Shown one piece after another: positions 10,301 to 18,649 of a stretch of DNA of 37,901 nt (its first letter is position 1; every line of letters starts with the position of its first letter). Origin of the DNA: an uncultured Ruminococcus sp. (lineage in GTDB: Bacteria > Bacillota > Clostridia > Oscillospirales > Acutalibacteraceae); NCBI GenBank assembly GCA_945607165.1, contig CALYYZ010000003.1, forward strand, positions 1 to 37,901. The letters are read 5' to 3'. Below the pieces are notes generated by a model. The model saw only the letters and a list, made by a program, of their open reading frames with translations, was not told the origin of the DNA and did not search any database. A program made the translations under genes and the position numbers.

Positions 10301-10615
10301 GGAAACAATGATAGCCGCAGTCAAAACGATTGAAATGACAATTAATATCAGCTTTTTCTTTTTAATTTTTGTTGGCTTATTTTCGATTTTATTATTCTGT
10401 TCAACAGGACCATTTGAAAAGGATAATGTTTTTTCAAAATCATAAACATCATCTTGAACCGATGGATAATCTGCGTCAACAGCTTCAGTGCTGTTGATAT
10501 TCGTAATTGTAGCATTTGCTGATGCAGGATTTTCCACTCCCTCAAGCTTATTCCCGCAATAAGGGCAATACCTGTCAACGCAGTTTATTTCCTTGTGACA
10601 TTTTGTACATTTCAT
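7373..10615 (-). CDS. Membrane-anchored S8 (subtilisin-like) serine protease with an N-terminal zinc ribbon
   Basis: MKCTKCHKEINCVDRYCPYCGNKL zinc ribbon; TM KKKKLILIVISIVLTAAIIVSSVIF; triad regions VGIIDNGFDADHE (Asp), DHGTEVAGIIAA (His), ASGSAMAAPIVSGSAA (Ser). The track ORF starts at 10630; ATG 10615 has a better placed RBS (GGGTGG). Confidence 0.92.
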   Translation of the reverse strand: MKCTKCHKEINCVDRYCPYCGNKLEGVENPASANATITNINSTEAVDADYPSVQDDVYDFEKTLSFSNGPVEQNNKIENKPTKIKKKKLILIVISIVLTAAIIVSSVIFLPRLINLIFSNDENTARFSNGDYIFIPPSKNIDFDKSSGMIFYNNTLSAYLKKNIDSAKEKELAELCNGTVVGRIKGLSNVLQIKVDPTDIATLKKYAQKLAEDEDVIYSTYDFPMDVEQSIVNTESPEKGEIDSSEANEKQDNENEAAYDKDWWVKAVGADKAWNYSSRVSEFAKVGIIDNGFDADHEAFTGKDGDSKITLLKTETENTPMDHGTEVAGIIAANSSNKHIRGVSDKSELVCSNSMVAEDGTVTSTNNLFYIYAKQLVESGCKIINNSWNLEGVMSKEEYEKASENGSLASSYFGKDYEAYLKYKKIVAQQTADIATTFMLQISNSDKDALFVMSAGDGYSDSDINKAKGHEVNYAGFFSAIDEKQLEQYKKDYGANDLNYEDIKDRIIIVGAVDNKKDGKKYKLAEFSNYGEAIDLVAPGKDIYTSKAGKGSNAYGYASGSAMAAPIVSGSAAVIWSMKPELKSSEVKKLLLDNASEAVGTADSDTGSKYKMLNIGKAAAKLAYESDKPTLDKITEKLIEKYGVASTKTYERSFSSLTKIGWTNREGLLSASIIDLDNDGENELFAVRVTKCNGEHNSSKLELEIYEKTDKVAEPSGRMSLSNGSNHDLENLYINIFTYEIEDINYICYEYLNFILGSDYLEPYYLTIKYNDNKLSKSMELYPESDNNSGFNNKLVRKLFDNGKEDLTEFYFDEENGKYKSEQDAIKGAMKEFGFDNPSSELEFGYPSYCENKKSNKICSVKNSAPYYNGKINIKCSLVDYTGLDHSKSVTEPEKVVEWKEKYVNFLNSERYKELEPGVGSLGLIYLDDDDTPELILNSAFEAAPTYIIYLDSSNNVRDKALAPYNNYIERQGKLLSHKYYPTGGGGFCHATVHNLNNGTLDITFEGSCSSQMNIVEIMRTGDRSSLSDCDVNGKEVSGEDFFNQLTDAFDYNSSKSTYDHPDNMSASSKTDMISIIEGL

Positions 10616-10650
10616 TTTATGACCACCCATATATAAAGAGTTTCAACAAA

Positions 10651-10679
10651 ATTATAGCATTATTTTCTTGTGTTGTAAA
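10651..10679 (-). promoter_or_regulatory. Putative sigma70-type promoter for the subtilase gene
   Basis: On the minus strand: TTTACA, 17-nt spacer, TATAAT. Confidence 0.6.
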
Positions 10680-10810
10680 TAGTAACATAAAATCCTATGA
10701 AAACATCTTGATACTGTATAAATTAATCAAAAGTTTTATAATACTTTTAATGATATTTCAGAGCTTGTTTAGTAAATTTGTTTTTTTGTATGCACAGAGT
10801 GTATAAAAGA

Positions 10811-10849
10811 GGGGGCTGTCGTAAATCGAAGGATTTAGCGACAGTCCCT
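10811..10849 (-). terminator. Terminator hairpin downstream of the Asn-rich protein gene
   Basis: Long stem ggGGCTGTCG-TAAATC/GATTTAGCGACAGTCCC; minus-strand continuation CTCTTTTATAC. Confidence 0.7.
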
Positions 10850-10858
10850 TTGTTGGAA

Positions 10859-11461
10859 TCAGTTTTTTATTGAAACTCCCCATTCGCCGTTTTGATTCGG
10901 CGCTTTTGGAAGGGGTGTTACAGTGTTATTGTTATCCGGATTGCTGTTGTTATTTGGTGGTGTGTTATTATTTGGCTTGCTTTGGTTGTTATTTGAAGCC
11001 GTGTTATTATTCGGCTTGCTTTGGCTGTTGTTTGAAGATGTGCTGTTATTCGGCTTGCTTTGGATAGAGTTCGAAGCAGTGTTATTGTTTGGGGCATTAT
11101 TGCCGCCTATGAGACTAAACAGGGGAGAATTCGGTTTAATAGTATTACTCGAGTTATCTGTGTTGTCTGATTTAGTTTCAGAGCCGTTGTCGATGTCTTG
11201 ATCTTTGTTTTCTTCCTCGCTTTCATCTTCACTTCCGTCTTCGTTTTCCTCTGATGAATCATCATCTTCAAATCCGGGCATCGCAAAATAGTCCTGTTCA
11301 TAAACAGACTGTTTTTCATCCGGACTGACCGAAAGATCACGGTCGGAGCTGTATTCGCTGTAAGGCCCCCTGTTATTGCTTGTAAACGGCAGAATAACAA
11401 GAGCGAATACAGCAAAGACTATTGCGAGTAAAATATACGATTTCTTATCACTGTTTCTCAT
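10859..11461 (-). CDS. Membrane-anchored low-complexity Asn/Ser/Pro-rich protein with acidic segment
   Basis: N-terminal TM SYILLAIVFAVFALVILPF, acidic stretch, then SKPNNNTASNNNQ-type repeats; RBS AGGAAGATAAGT before ATG 11461. Confidence 0.8.
   Translation of the reverse strand: MRNSDKKSYILLAIVFAVFALVILPFTSNNRGPYSEYSSDRDLSVSPDEKQSVYEQDYFAMPGFEDDDSSEENEDGSEDESEEENKDQDIDNGSETKSDNTDNSSNTIKPNSPLFSLIGGNNAPNNNTASNSIQSKPNNSTSSNNSQSKPNNNTASNNNQSKPNNNTPPNNNSNPDNNNTVTPLPKAPNQNGEWGVSIKN
10961..11090. repeat. 39-bp imperfect tandem repeat (about 3 units) encoding 13-aa SxxNNxQSKPNNN units
   Basis: gtgttattattyggcttgctttggytgttrtttgaagmn repeated with drift. Confidence 0.8.
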
Positions 11462-11484
11462 ACTTATCTTCCTGTCCTACAGAT

Positions 11485-11610
11485 TTACCAATCTTCTTCT
11501 TCCCATCCTAATTCGTTGCTGTCAAAACGATTATTGCTTACCTTGCAAACAGGAGAGGAGATAGTAAAATACTCAATTTCTATCTTAGGAGGTTCGTATT
11601 CTCTTTTCAT
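11485..11610 (-). CDS. Small 41-aa ORF (not in the supplied track)
   Basis: ATG at 11610, TAA at 11485-11487, RBS GAGG just upstream; MKREYEPPKIEIEYFTISSPVCKVSNNRFDSNELGWEEEDW. Fits between two same-strand genes. Confidence 0.65.
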   Translation of the reverse strand: MKREYEPPKIEIEYFTISSPVCKVSNNRFDSNELGWEEEDW

Positions 11611-11636
11611 ACTTCATCATCCTCTAACAATATTAA

Positions 11637-14600
11637 TTACTGGTTTGTGTTTTTTGCTTTCTCAACACACTCGTTGTAGTTAACTAATGCTGTCGAATAA
11701 TCCATAATTGATTTGCTGACATCTTTATACTCGGATGTGTCATTAGCAGCTATTGAACTGTAGCTGTTAGTTACAATGTTTGAATAATAGGTTCCCTGAC
11801 TATTCTTGACGAAGAATACAGTATAGGTGTTTTTATCAAAATCCGAAGAAGTCATATTATTTATGTAATAGATATCTACCGCATCGTTTTCGCCCGAGTA
11901 TAGATTACCGGTTGAGTTTGAGTACATAACCGAGTTATTGTTGCCCAAAATATTCTCTACGCTTATGCTGCTTTCACTGAAGGCATTATCCTTATCTGTT
12001 AATACAACAGCACCGTAATCGGTAAACTCTGAAAAACTATGACCGTCAACGGTAAATGAATATTTTAATCCCCACGGCTCAATGTTCCTGATAGCCGTAG
12101 ATGATGTAAAGCTATAGGTGCCGTCCGTTGCGGGGTCATAAGTCAATCCGCTGACGCTGACGGCATCGGCATAGCTGCTCGGCTGAGTAATACCAAAAGG
12201 ATTAACCGCATTATACAAGCCTTGAATACTTAACAGCAGTGCGGTTTGAGCCGAACGAAGCTCATCCTGTGTTTTAGGAGGAAATGTTGTGAAAAATCCG
12301 TTTTCGGCTTCTGCCATATAGGTTGTTATGTCATTATACAGGGATCTGTCCTTAACTGTGCTTGTGTATTTAACGCCCTTGTATCTAAAGTCAAATACAA
12401 CCCAAACCGGAGTTTTCATATTGAAAATATAGAAGTCATTGTAGAAGGTTCCGATTCGGTTAAACTCCTGACCGGTATTTGTCACTGCAAGGAAGCGAAG
12501 ATCTCCGTTATTAACCGACATACCGACCTTTCTTGTGTTTCTGTTAGATTTAATTTCCGATGGGGTAGGCGTCGGGGGAACCTGACCGTTTTCATCTAAT
12601 TCGCCTTTTAGGATATAAACATTATAGTCGGAAACATCGGTATCGTTTTTCAAATCAACATATTTACCGTTAATTTTGAGTGTTCCGTATGTATCACTGT
12701 TCCACGGCTCTTCTATATAGAAACGGTTAAAATAGTTGAAAATAGGCGTCGGCCCGGCATACAGATCTGTCTTATTGGTTATCAGGTCGTTTTCAAAATC
12801 AAATATATGCTCAGCATCTCTTTCGGTAGGAGAGGTGTACCATGTTGTAACAGATTGTGAATCTCCTGAAGGCTCGTCAGCCGTTGAACCGTAAAACACC
12901 TCCTGGAAATACCTTCCGTATGGATATTCATCTGACTTATCGTAATAATCATAGTCGGCAGAGCTTCCCGTCGGAGTGTAATGGAAAACAACCGGCAACG
13001 ATTTTAATTGAAATCGTGCGTAATAGGTGTTCAATCTGCCCTCTTCAACAGTAACGGCAATGGATGTTGATGTACTTCTTAATATCTCCTTATATGTTCC
13101 GTCGGATTGCTTTTCCCTGTAATACCAGCCTGTGAAAGCATAATTGTTTTGGTAGTCAGGAATAGCTTTGAACATTATTTTGTCGCCAACTGAGCCGGAA
13201 GCGTCAATCCGTGCTACTCTGTTTTCGTTACCGATTTGTTCAGTGTATTCCTTTACATCAGAATCTCTAAGCTCCGCCGGAATATATGTTTCCTCAATAG
13301 TGCCTCCCAAAGCCGTATCCTCATACTCACCGGTCGAGAGGTTCAAGGTTTGAGCCTGTGCTCTGTGGGTGAATTTCCACAGAGCGGTGAGTGTAACACC
13401 GTGGGTGGCGTCTAAAAGCAGATCATCAACAGAGCCATTGGAATCATGAAATGATACAATACCTCCGTTGCCTTCATTCGGACTGTAGGTTATGGTATGC
13501 TCGCCGTCTAAAACGATTTGCTCTCCGTTGTTGTTTTTTACACTCCAACCACAGAACAAATGAGGACTTGTTCCGTCAGCATTTTTCTCCCAATTATCAT
13601 TAGGCAAGGCGGCGTGAGAAATATACATACCGGGTGTAATAATTTCCTTGCCTGCTTCATCGGTGGTTGCTTCATAATTGTAATAGTACTCAGATGTGTC
13701 AACATAATACTTTATACCGTCTATTTCTTTGTCGAAAATCTTTTGGAAAGAATTTGCAAAACCGACTAAGTTTCCGCCGAGTGTATTATCCGGAGAAAAC
13801 AGATAGTTCTTTCCTCCGTTTGAATCGTACAAAACAAACGGAGCCTTAGTATAAATCAAATGAATAGCCACCGGCGAGTTGACAGGAACCCTAAAATAAT
13901 ACTGCCATTCCTTTCCTGTGTCGGGATCAACATAAGTTTCCGGCAAGAAATAATTTTTGGCAAGCTCTTCTATCTCTTCGTCGGTATACCCGCTTAAGTC
14001 ACCCGTGAAAGGCTCAACAAACCTTGTTGATGATGTTCCGTCATCATTATTTATAGTGACATAAGCTCCTGCAAAGCTGCAGTCTGTAAGGGTTCCGCCG
14101 TTGTACTGAGAGGTGTGTACTGTACAATACTGTCCGTCAAGAACAACGGAGTGTAAGGGGTCGCCGCTTATAATATCGCTCTTTATTGTGACATTTGATG
14201 AATCCGATTCTTCAACATCGGCACCGCCTATACCGCCTTGTGAGGTAGAAGCAGATATAGGCTGATAAAGATTGAAGTTTATGCCGTCCAGAAGATTTCC
14301 GTAGGAGATATCATCTTTAGTTTCACTTCCTGATGATAATGAGCAGAATGCAAATATTGTATTGGTCTGTCCCTTTGGAACCGTATAGGTGCAATCATAA
14401 CCAAGCGAGCAGCTTGCACCCTGAATTATGTCGTCAAAATCATTTACGGCATTTGTTCCGTAAGCTGACCAGCCATTTACAGTGTGCTCCGTACTCGTGT
14501 TACAGTAAGGAGAAGAGATAACCCAAACGCTCCACTCTTGGTTAATTTCTTCGGTTTCAACCAATGAGATATTGAGATTCTCATCAGAAGACTCTTTTTC

Positions 14601-15224
14601 AAATTTGCCGTTTGCTGCAAAAGGCTTTGAATAAACCGTATATTTCTTTGAGCAACCGATATCAGGGTAAGTAACACCGAATTGATTTTTTAGCCAGTTT
14701 GTGATTCTTACAAACTGGTCGGGGGATTTTGAAGCGGGTTTTAGTGGATTAACAGACTGTTCCGGTCCGATAATCAGAACCATACGGTCTGTTCTGTCTC
14801 TTCCTCGGTGGTAAAGTCCCCAGGTGTAAGTGGAGCCTGAAACGGTTTTTATTCTTTGGTAAATAGTACTTTCCTGCGTTGCGTTCAGCTCGGCAGCTAC
14901 CGTACCTTCCGCAACCTGATAATACTCCGGATTATTAGGATACTTCCTTTGTGTTACTTTAAAATGGGCGCTTGTGCCTTTGAAAAACTCAAGCTTACCG
15001 TCTGTGCCCGTAGTGTCCCAATAGGGTACGGCGGTTTTATTCGGCTGTGAATAGTTGGCGCTGAATGTATAGGAATCTATATTTTGCTCAAAGTTTCCGT
15101 TTTGAATATGTTTAATTGAATATTCAGTGCCTGCCATTGACGCACCGAATTCAACTATTCCGAAAGTTGAGAAAATTAACGCAAAAGCTAAAATGAAAGA
15201 AATAAGCTTTTTATTATTTATCAT
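11637..15224 (-). CDS. Large secreted protein (1195 aa) with Listeria/Bacteroides-type (InlB-like) repeat-like segments
   Basis: Signal peptide KKLISFILAFALIFSTFGIVEFGASMA; segments such as ITYSPNEGNGG...DATHGVTLTALWKF and FTGWYYREKQSDGTYKEI; RBS GGAGGT. Confidence 0.82.
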   Translation of the reverse strand: MINNKKLISFILAFALIFSTFGIVEFGASMAGTEYSIKHIQNGNFEQNIDSYTFSANYSQPNKTAVPYWDTTGTDGKLEFFKGTSAHFKVTQRKYPNNPEYYQVAEGTVAAELNATQESTIYQRIKTVSGSTYTWGLYHRGRDRTDRMVLIIGPEQSVNPLKPASKSPDQFVRITNWLKNQFGVTYPDIGCSKKYTVYSKPFAANGKFEKESSDENLNISLVETEEINQEWSVWVISSPYCNTSTEHTVNGWSAYGTNAVNDFDDIIQGASCSLGYDCTYTVPKGQTNTIFAFCSLSSGSETKDDISYGNLLDGINFNLYQPISASTSQGGIGGADVEESDSSNVTIKSDIISGDPLHSVVLDGQYCTVHTSQYNGGTLTDCSFAGAYVTINNDDGTSSTRFVEPFTGDLSGYTDEEIEELAKNYFLPETYVDPDTGKEWQYYFRVPVNSPVAIHLIYTKAPFVLYDSNGGKNYLFSPDNTLGGNLVGFANSFQKIFDKEIDGIKYYVDTSEYYYNYEATTDEAGKEIITPGMYISHAALPNDNWEKNADGTSPHLFCGWSVKNNNGEQIVLDGEHTITYSPNEGNGGIVSFHDSNGSVDDLLLDATHGVTLTALWKFTHRAQAQTLNLSTGEYEDTALGGTIEETYIPAELRDSDVKEYTEQIGNENRVARIDASGSVGDKIMFKAIPDYQNNYAFTGWYYREKQSDGTYKEILRSTSTSIAVTVEEGRLNTYYARFQLKSLPVVFHYTPTGSSADYDYYDKSDEYPYGRYFQEVFYGSTADEPSGDSQSVTTWYTSPTERDAEHIFDFENDLITNKTDLYAGPTPIFNYFNRFYIEEPWNSDTYGTLKINGKYVDLKNDTDVSDYNVYILKGELDENGQVPPTPTPSEIKSNRNTRKVGMSVNNGDLRFLAVTNTGQEFNRIGTFYNDFYIFNMKTPVWVVFDFRYKGVKYTSTVKDRSLYNDITTYMAEAENGFFTTFPPKTQDELRSAQTALLLSIQGLYNAVNPFGITQPSSYADAVSVSGLTYDPATDGTYSFTSSTAIRNIEPWGLKYSFTVDGHSFSEFTDYGAVVLTDKDNAFSESSISVENILGNNNSVMYSNSTGNLYSGENDAVDIYYINNMTSSDFDKNTYTVFFVKNSQGTYYSNIVTNSYSSIAANDTSEYKDVSKSIMDYSTALVNYNECVEKAKNTNQ

Positions 15225-15579
15225 TCCTTCATACCTCCGTTTGCTATTGACTTAACCGTCCGATACCCTTGCTTTGAAACGGTCATTATGCTTATTTTTA
15301 TTACGGGATCTTTTTAAATGCTATTCTGACTGATAGGAAAAAATACTACCCCAACTATATAATTCTTTTTTAATTAATTGTTACAGAATACCAAATGTTT
15401 AATTGTAAAGAGTATATTAACCGATTATATAATTATACAGATACATTATATATTTTCATATGTTAAATGTCAATACAAGTAACAAATAAACTATAAAAAA
15501 AGCTGTAATTTTGTCATATTATGAAAAATAATGATAATTTTTATTATAATTTAGTGTTTAATAAAGGAAAAATATTCCG

Positions 15580-15626
15580 AGATGTGCAAACAGCTTTCAG
15601 CGTGATTTATTCAGTGTTTCCTTAAA
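15580..15626 (+). repeat. Truncated relic of the MITE-like family (right terminus only)
   Basis: gatgtgcaaacagctttcagcgtgatttattcagtgtttccttaa matches the right end of copy 2 and the reversed left ends of copies 4 and 5. Confidence 0.75.
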
Positions 15627-15663
15627 TATAAATTATACAGTTTGTTGTATCTCCCTATCAAAT

Positions 15664-15698
15664 AAAAAAGCAATACCCACCACAGAGGTGAGTATTGC
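15664..15698 (-). terminator. Terminator for the TM2-domain gene
   Basis: GCAATAC-c-CACC/GGTG-a-GTATTGC stem; minus-strand continuation TTTTTTATTT. Confidence 0.75.
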
Positions 15699-15738
15699 CT
15701 GTTTTACTTCAGATGTTTGTCAAGATATTACAGTTTTC

Positions 15739-16131
15739 TTATTCAATAGGCAGTCCGTTTTTGTCCTTGAATCTTCCGGAAGCCACGAGGATAATATCAA
15801 TAATCCAGCCAAATCCCAAAACTCCGCCGGTGAGCATATATAGGATTCCCATTCCGTATCTGCCGGCATAAAACTGATGTGCACCCAAAAGACCAAAAAT
15901 AAGGCACAGCATAAGCGCCGTGAATTTATCCTTCGGACTTCTTCTGACAAAAGCGTCCTCAGATTTGAAAATCGGAGGTTGACCGTAATAGCCGGGCTGA
16001 CTGCTGCTTGAAGCTTCATCATAATTGTTTGCAGTGGCGGAATGTGGCTGAGACCTTTCGACTTTTGAATGACAGTATTGGCAAACAACATCATTATCTC
16101 CGATGATTGCGCCGCATTTTTTACAAAGCAT
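15739..16131 (-). CDS. TM2-domain membrane protein with N-terminal zinc ribbon
   Basis: MLCKKCGAIIGDNDVVCQYCHSKV (CxxC...CxxC) and TM2-type ALMLCLIFGLLGAHQFYAGRYGMGILYMLTGGVLGFGWIIDIILV. Confidence 0.9.
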   Translation of the reverse strand: MLCKKCGAIIGDNDVVCQYCHSKVERSQPHSATANNYDEASSSSQPGYYGQPPIFKSEDAFVRRSPKDKFTALMLCLIFGLLGAHQFYAGRYGMGILYMLTGGVLGFGWIIDIILVASGRFKDKNGLPIE

Positions 16132-16310
16132 ATTTATACCTTCCTGCTAAAATCAATGTTTTATGACAACATATACGGTGTTGTCTAAATGTTGTCTAAA
16201 TATATTCTAATATATTGTCGATGAAAAATCAATGATAGATTAGTATATCAGCCTGTATTCTTTATTGACTGCATGATAACATTCAGGAAAACGCTTTCGT
16301 GCTTTTCGCA

Positions 16311-16359
16311 AAAAACAGAGCAGAGATGTATTGTAACTTTCTCTGCTCTGATATTTTTT
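16311..16359. terminator. Bidirectional-looking terminator downstream of rubrerythrin
   Basis: 11-bp stem CAGAGCAGAGA/TCTCTGCTCTG with A-tract on the left and T-tract on the right. Confidence 0.8.
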
Positions 16360-16390
16360 TGGGGAAATTTAAGTTGTGTATGTTATCAGA

Positions 16391-16930
16391 TTACTTAAAA
16401 TATCTGTTGAGAAGACCTCTGAAGCCTGCGCCGTGTCTTGCCTCGTCCTTTGCCATTTCGTGAACTGTGTCGTGGATAGCGTCGAGATTCTGTGCCTTTG
16501 CACGCTTTGCAAGGTCAAATTTGCCTGCACAAGCGCCTGTTTCTGCGTCAACTCTCATTTCGAGGTTCTTCTTTGTGCTGTCTGTAATAACCTCGCCGAG
16601 AAGCTCTGCAAACTTTGCAGCATGCTCTGCTTCTTCAAAAGCATACTTTGTGAAAGCAGCTGAAACCTCGGGATAACCCTCTCTGTCGGCAACTCTTGCC
16701 ATTGCAAGATACATACCAACCTCACTGCACTCTCCCTCGAAGTTTGCTCTTAAATCCTTGATGATGTCTTCGCTGACACCCTGAGCTACTCCAACCTCGT
16801 GAACTGTTGCAAATGAGCTTTCCTCATCCATAGCCTTAAACTTTTCAGCAGGAGCTTTACACTGGGGACAAGCCTCGGGAGCAGTAGGGCCTTCGTGAAC
16901 ATAACCGCATATTGTACAATACCATTTCAT
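16391..16930 (-). CDS. rbr: Rubrerythrin
   Basis: Starts at [31 protein letters not shown] (rubredoxin-like) followed by a ferritin-like diiron domain ([38 protein letters not shown]). The track ORF to 17380 runs through the MITE and the true start is internal. Confidence 0.93.
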   Translation of the reverse strand: MKWYCTICGYVHEGPTAPEACPQCKAPAEKFKAMDEESSFATVHEVGVAQGVSEDIIKDLRANFEGECSEVGMYLAMARVADREGYPEVSAAFTKYAFEEAEHAAKFAELLGEVITDSTKKNLEMRVDAETGACAGKFDLAKRAKAQNLDAIHDTVHEMAKDEARHGAGFRGLLNRYFK

Positions 16931-16981
16931 AATTTTTTCTCCTTTGAATAAATATAATATATGTCTCAGATTGCCGATTGT

Positions 16982-17159
16982 TAAGGAAACACTGATTAAA
17001 TCGTTTGTGCATATTGCGCCGTCAGATTTTTTGTCAGGTTGCACAAACAAACCGCAGTAATGCTGACGCATTACGAGGATTTTTTGGGCAGGCTGACGGA
17101 AAATATGCAAGCAAAATGTGCAAACAGCTTTTAAGTGTGATTTATTCAGTGTTTCATTA
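16982..17159 (+). mobile_element. MITE-like palindromic element, copy 2 (full length, between perR and rbr)
   Basis: Near-identical to copy 1, same orientation; ends TTAAGGAAACACTGATTAAATC...GATTTATTCAGTGTTTCATTAA. Confidence 0.85.
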
Positions 17160-17555
17160 ATTCGTGCAATCAGTCGATGAGCACTTTGGGCAGATACCGT
17201 GGTAAAGAACAAATTTCTTATCGGCACGAAATCCCTTATCAAGAATCTCAGTCTGGCAATTATGAGCATTGTCGTTAGTATTAATGTCATAAACCCCGCC
17301 GCAGCAGCTGCATACAAAATGCGGGTGAGCAGTAGTGTTACTGTCAATTCTTTCCTCGCCGTTAACACTGCACACAACATTCACCATATTCTCTTCCTTG
17401 AAAACGGCAATGTTACGGTAAACCGTTGCAAGGCTTAAATCCGGCATTTCGGGCTTAAGCTTGTCATATATCCACCGAGCACCGGGATGAGTTTTTGTGT
17501 CGCACACGGCTTTATAAATTGCATTTCGTTTGGAGCTGAAATTTCTCTTTGCCAT
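17157..17555 (-). CDS. perR: Fur/PerR-family metalloregulator
   Basis: Fur-family winged helix ([19 protein letters not shown]), metal-site region [15 protein letters not shown] and C-terminal CPKC; adjacent rubrerythrin supports PerR type. Confidence 0.87.
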   Translation of the reverse strand: MAKRNFSSKRNAIYKAVCDTKTHPGARWIYDKLKPEMPDLSLATVYRNIAVFKEENMVNVVCSVNGEERIDSNTTAHPHFVCSCCGGVYDINTNDNAHNCQTEILDKGFRADKKFVLYHGICPKCSSTDCTN

Positions 17556-17591
17556 AGAAGTTACCTCAAGCGAAAATAATGAATATCAAAA

Positions 17592-17606
17592 TGATAATTA
17601 TTATTG
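17592..17606. promoter_or_regulatory. Putative Fur/PerR box upstream of perR
   Basis: TGATAATTATTATTG, a 7-1-7 near-palindrome matching a TGATAATnATTATCA-type box with one mismatch. Confidence 0.6.
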
Positions 17607-17691
17607 TTTTTAAATATTATCATATATCTGAGAATTTATAATTACAAATTAGAATTAAATCAAAAAATATTCTGAAATTCAGGGTGGTTTT

Positions 17692-18564
17692 ATGTACTTA
17701 AAAAAGAAAATGAGATCCTTTTTTACAGCTCTGCTGATTCTGACGGTTGCCGGTGTATTCGCCTTAGGCGGAACAGGGGCCGACAGCAAAAAAAGTACAG
17801 AGGAATCTCAGCAAATCAGACTTCCCATTATTATGTATCACAGTATATTAAAGGACGAAAAGCTCGGAAATGATTATACAATTACTCCGAAGCTGTTTGA
17901 AGATGATCTGAAATATTTAAAGAAAAACGGATATACCGCTGTTACCGTGAGCGATTTGGTAAGCTATGTTTATTCCGACGGGAGCTTAGGCGAAAAAATC
18001 ATAATGCTTAGTTTTGATGACGGCTATTACAATAATTATCACTATGCGTTTCCCTTGCTTAAGAAATACGGATTCAGGGCGGTTATTTCTCCAATCGCTT
18101 CCATGACTGAGAGATTTTCAAAAACCTCTGATATTTCAGTTACCTACGGTCATATCAGCGATGAAAACATAAAAGAAATGGTTTCGTCCGGACTTGTTGA
18201 AATACAAAATCATTCCTATGATATGCACTCTCTGAGGCCGAGGCGTGGAGTTTCTAAAAAATCCGGCGAGAGCATTGAAAGCTACAGGCAGGCAATAACC
18301 TCTGATATAACAAAGGCACAGAATTATCTGAAATCGGTGTCGGGAACTGCTCCCCGCGCCTTTGTGTATCCCTTTGGAGCTTATGATGAGGATACACAGA
18401 ATATTGTAAAGGAAATGGGATTTGCGTGTACCCTGACCTGCACCGAAAAGCCGAATTTTATTTCAAAGTCCCCGGACTCTCTCTATGACTTGGGAAGATA
18501 TCGACGAGACCGTTCACAGACGATGGAGCAGCTCATAAAAAAGATTGAAAAGGATATAGGGTAG
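17692..18564 (+). CDS. Polysaccharide deacetylase (NodB-type) with N-terminal signal/anchor
   Basis: PIIMYHSI, IIMLSFDDGYYNNY, EIQNHSYDMHSL and AFVYPFGAYDE motifs; N-terminal hydrophobic segment. Confidence 0.9.
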   Translation: MYLKKKMRSFFTALLILTVAGVFALGGTGADSKKSTEESQQIRLPIIMYHSILKDEKLGNDYTITPKLFEDDLKYLKKNGYTAVTVSDLVSYVYSDGSLGEKIIMLSFDDGYYNNYHYAFPLLKKYGFRAVISPIASMTERFSKTSDISVTYGHISDENIKEMVSSGLVEIQNHSYDMHSLRPRRGVSKKSGESIESYRQAITSDITKAQNYLKSVSGTAPRAFVYPFGAYDEDTQNIVKEMGFACTLTCTEKPNFISKSPDSLYDLGRYRRDRSQTMEQLIKKIEKDIG

Positions 18565-18649
18565 CGTTGCCTGTTTATTGCCTTAATCTGAATATATCGG
18601 CGTAATAAAGACTGTGTAAATCAAATATATATTATCGGGAGGCTTTAAT

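Noticed and set aside
10961-11090. Possible CRISPR-like direct repeats
   Set aside because: Units are contiguous, in frame and imperfect with no spacers; they encode a low-complexity protein.
10923-11201. Plus-strand Leu/Gly-rich ORFs opposite the Asn-rich protein
   Set aside because: These are antisense readings of the 39-bp tandem repeat; no RBS, and the minus-strand frame has TM, RBS and terminator support.
15420-15570. AT-rich stretch with TGATAATTTTTATTATA resembling a Fur box or origin-like element
   Set aside because: The match is weak in a very AT-rich promoter region, with no clear dyad and no supporting neighbours.
16391-17380. 329-aa fusion of a PerR-antisense frame, repeat element and rubrerythrin
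   Set aside because: The frame is open through the element by chance. Rubrerythrin has its own start (MKWYCTICG) and RBS at 16930, and the upstream part overlaps perR in another frame.
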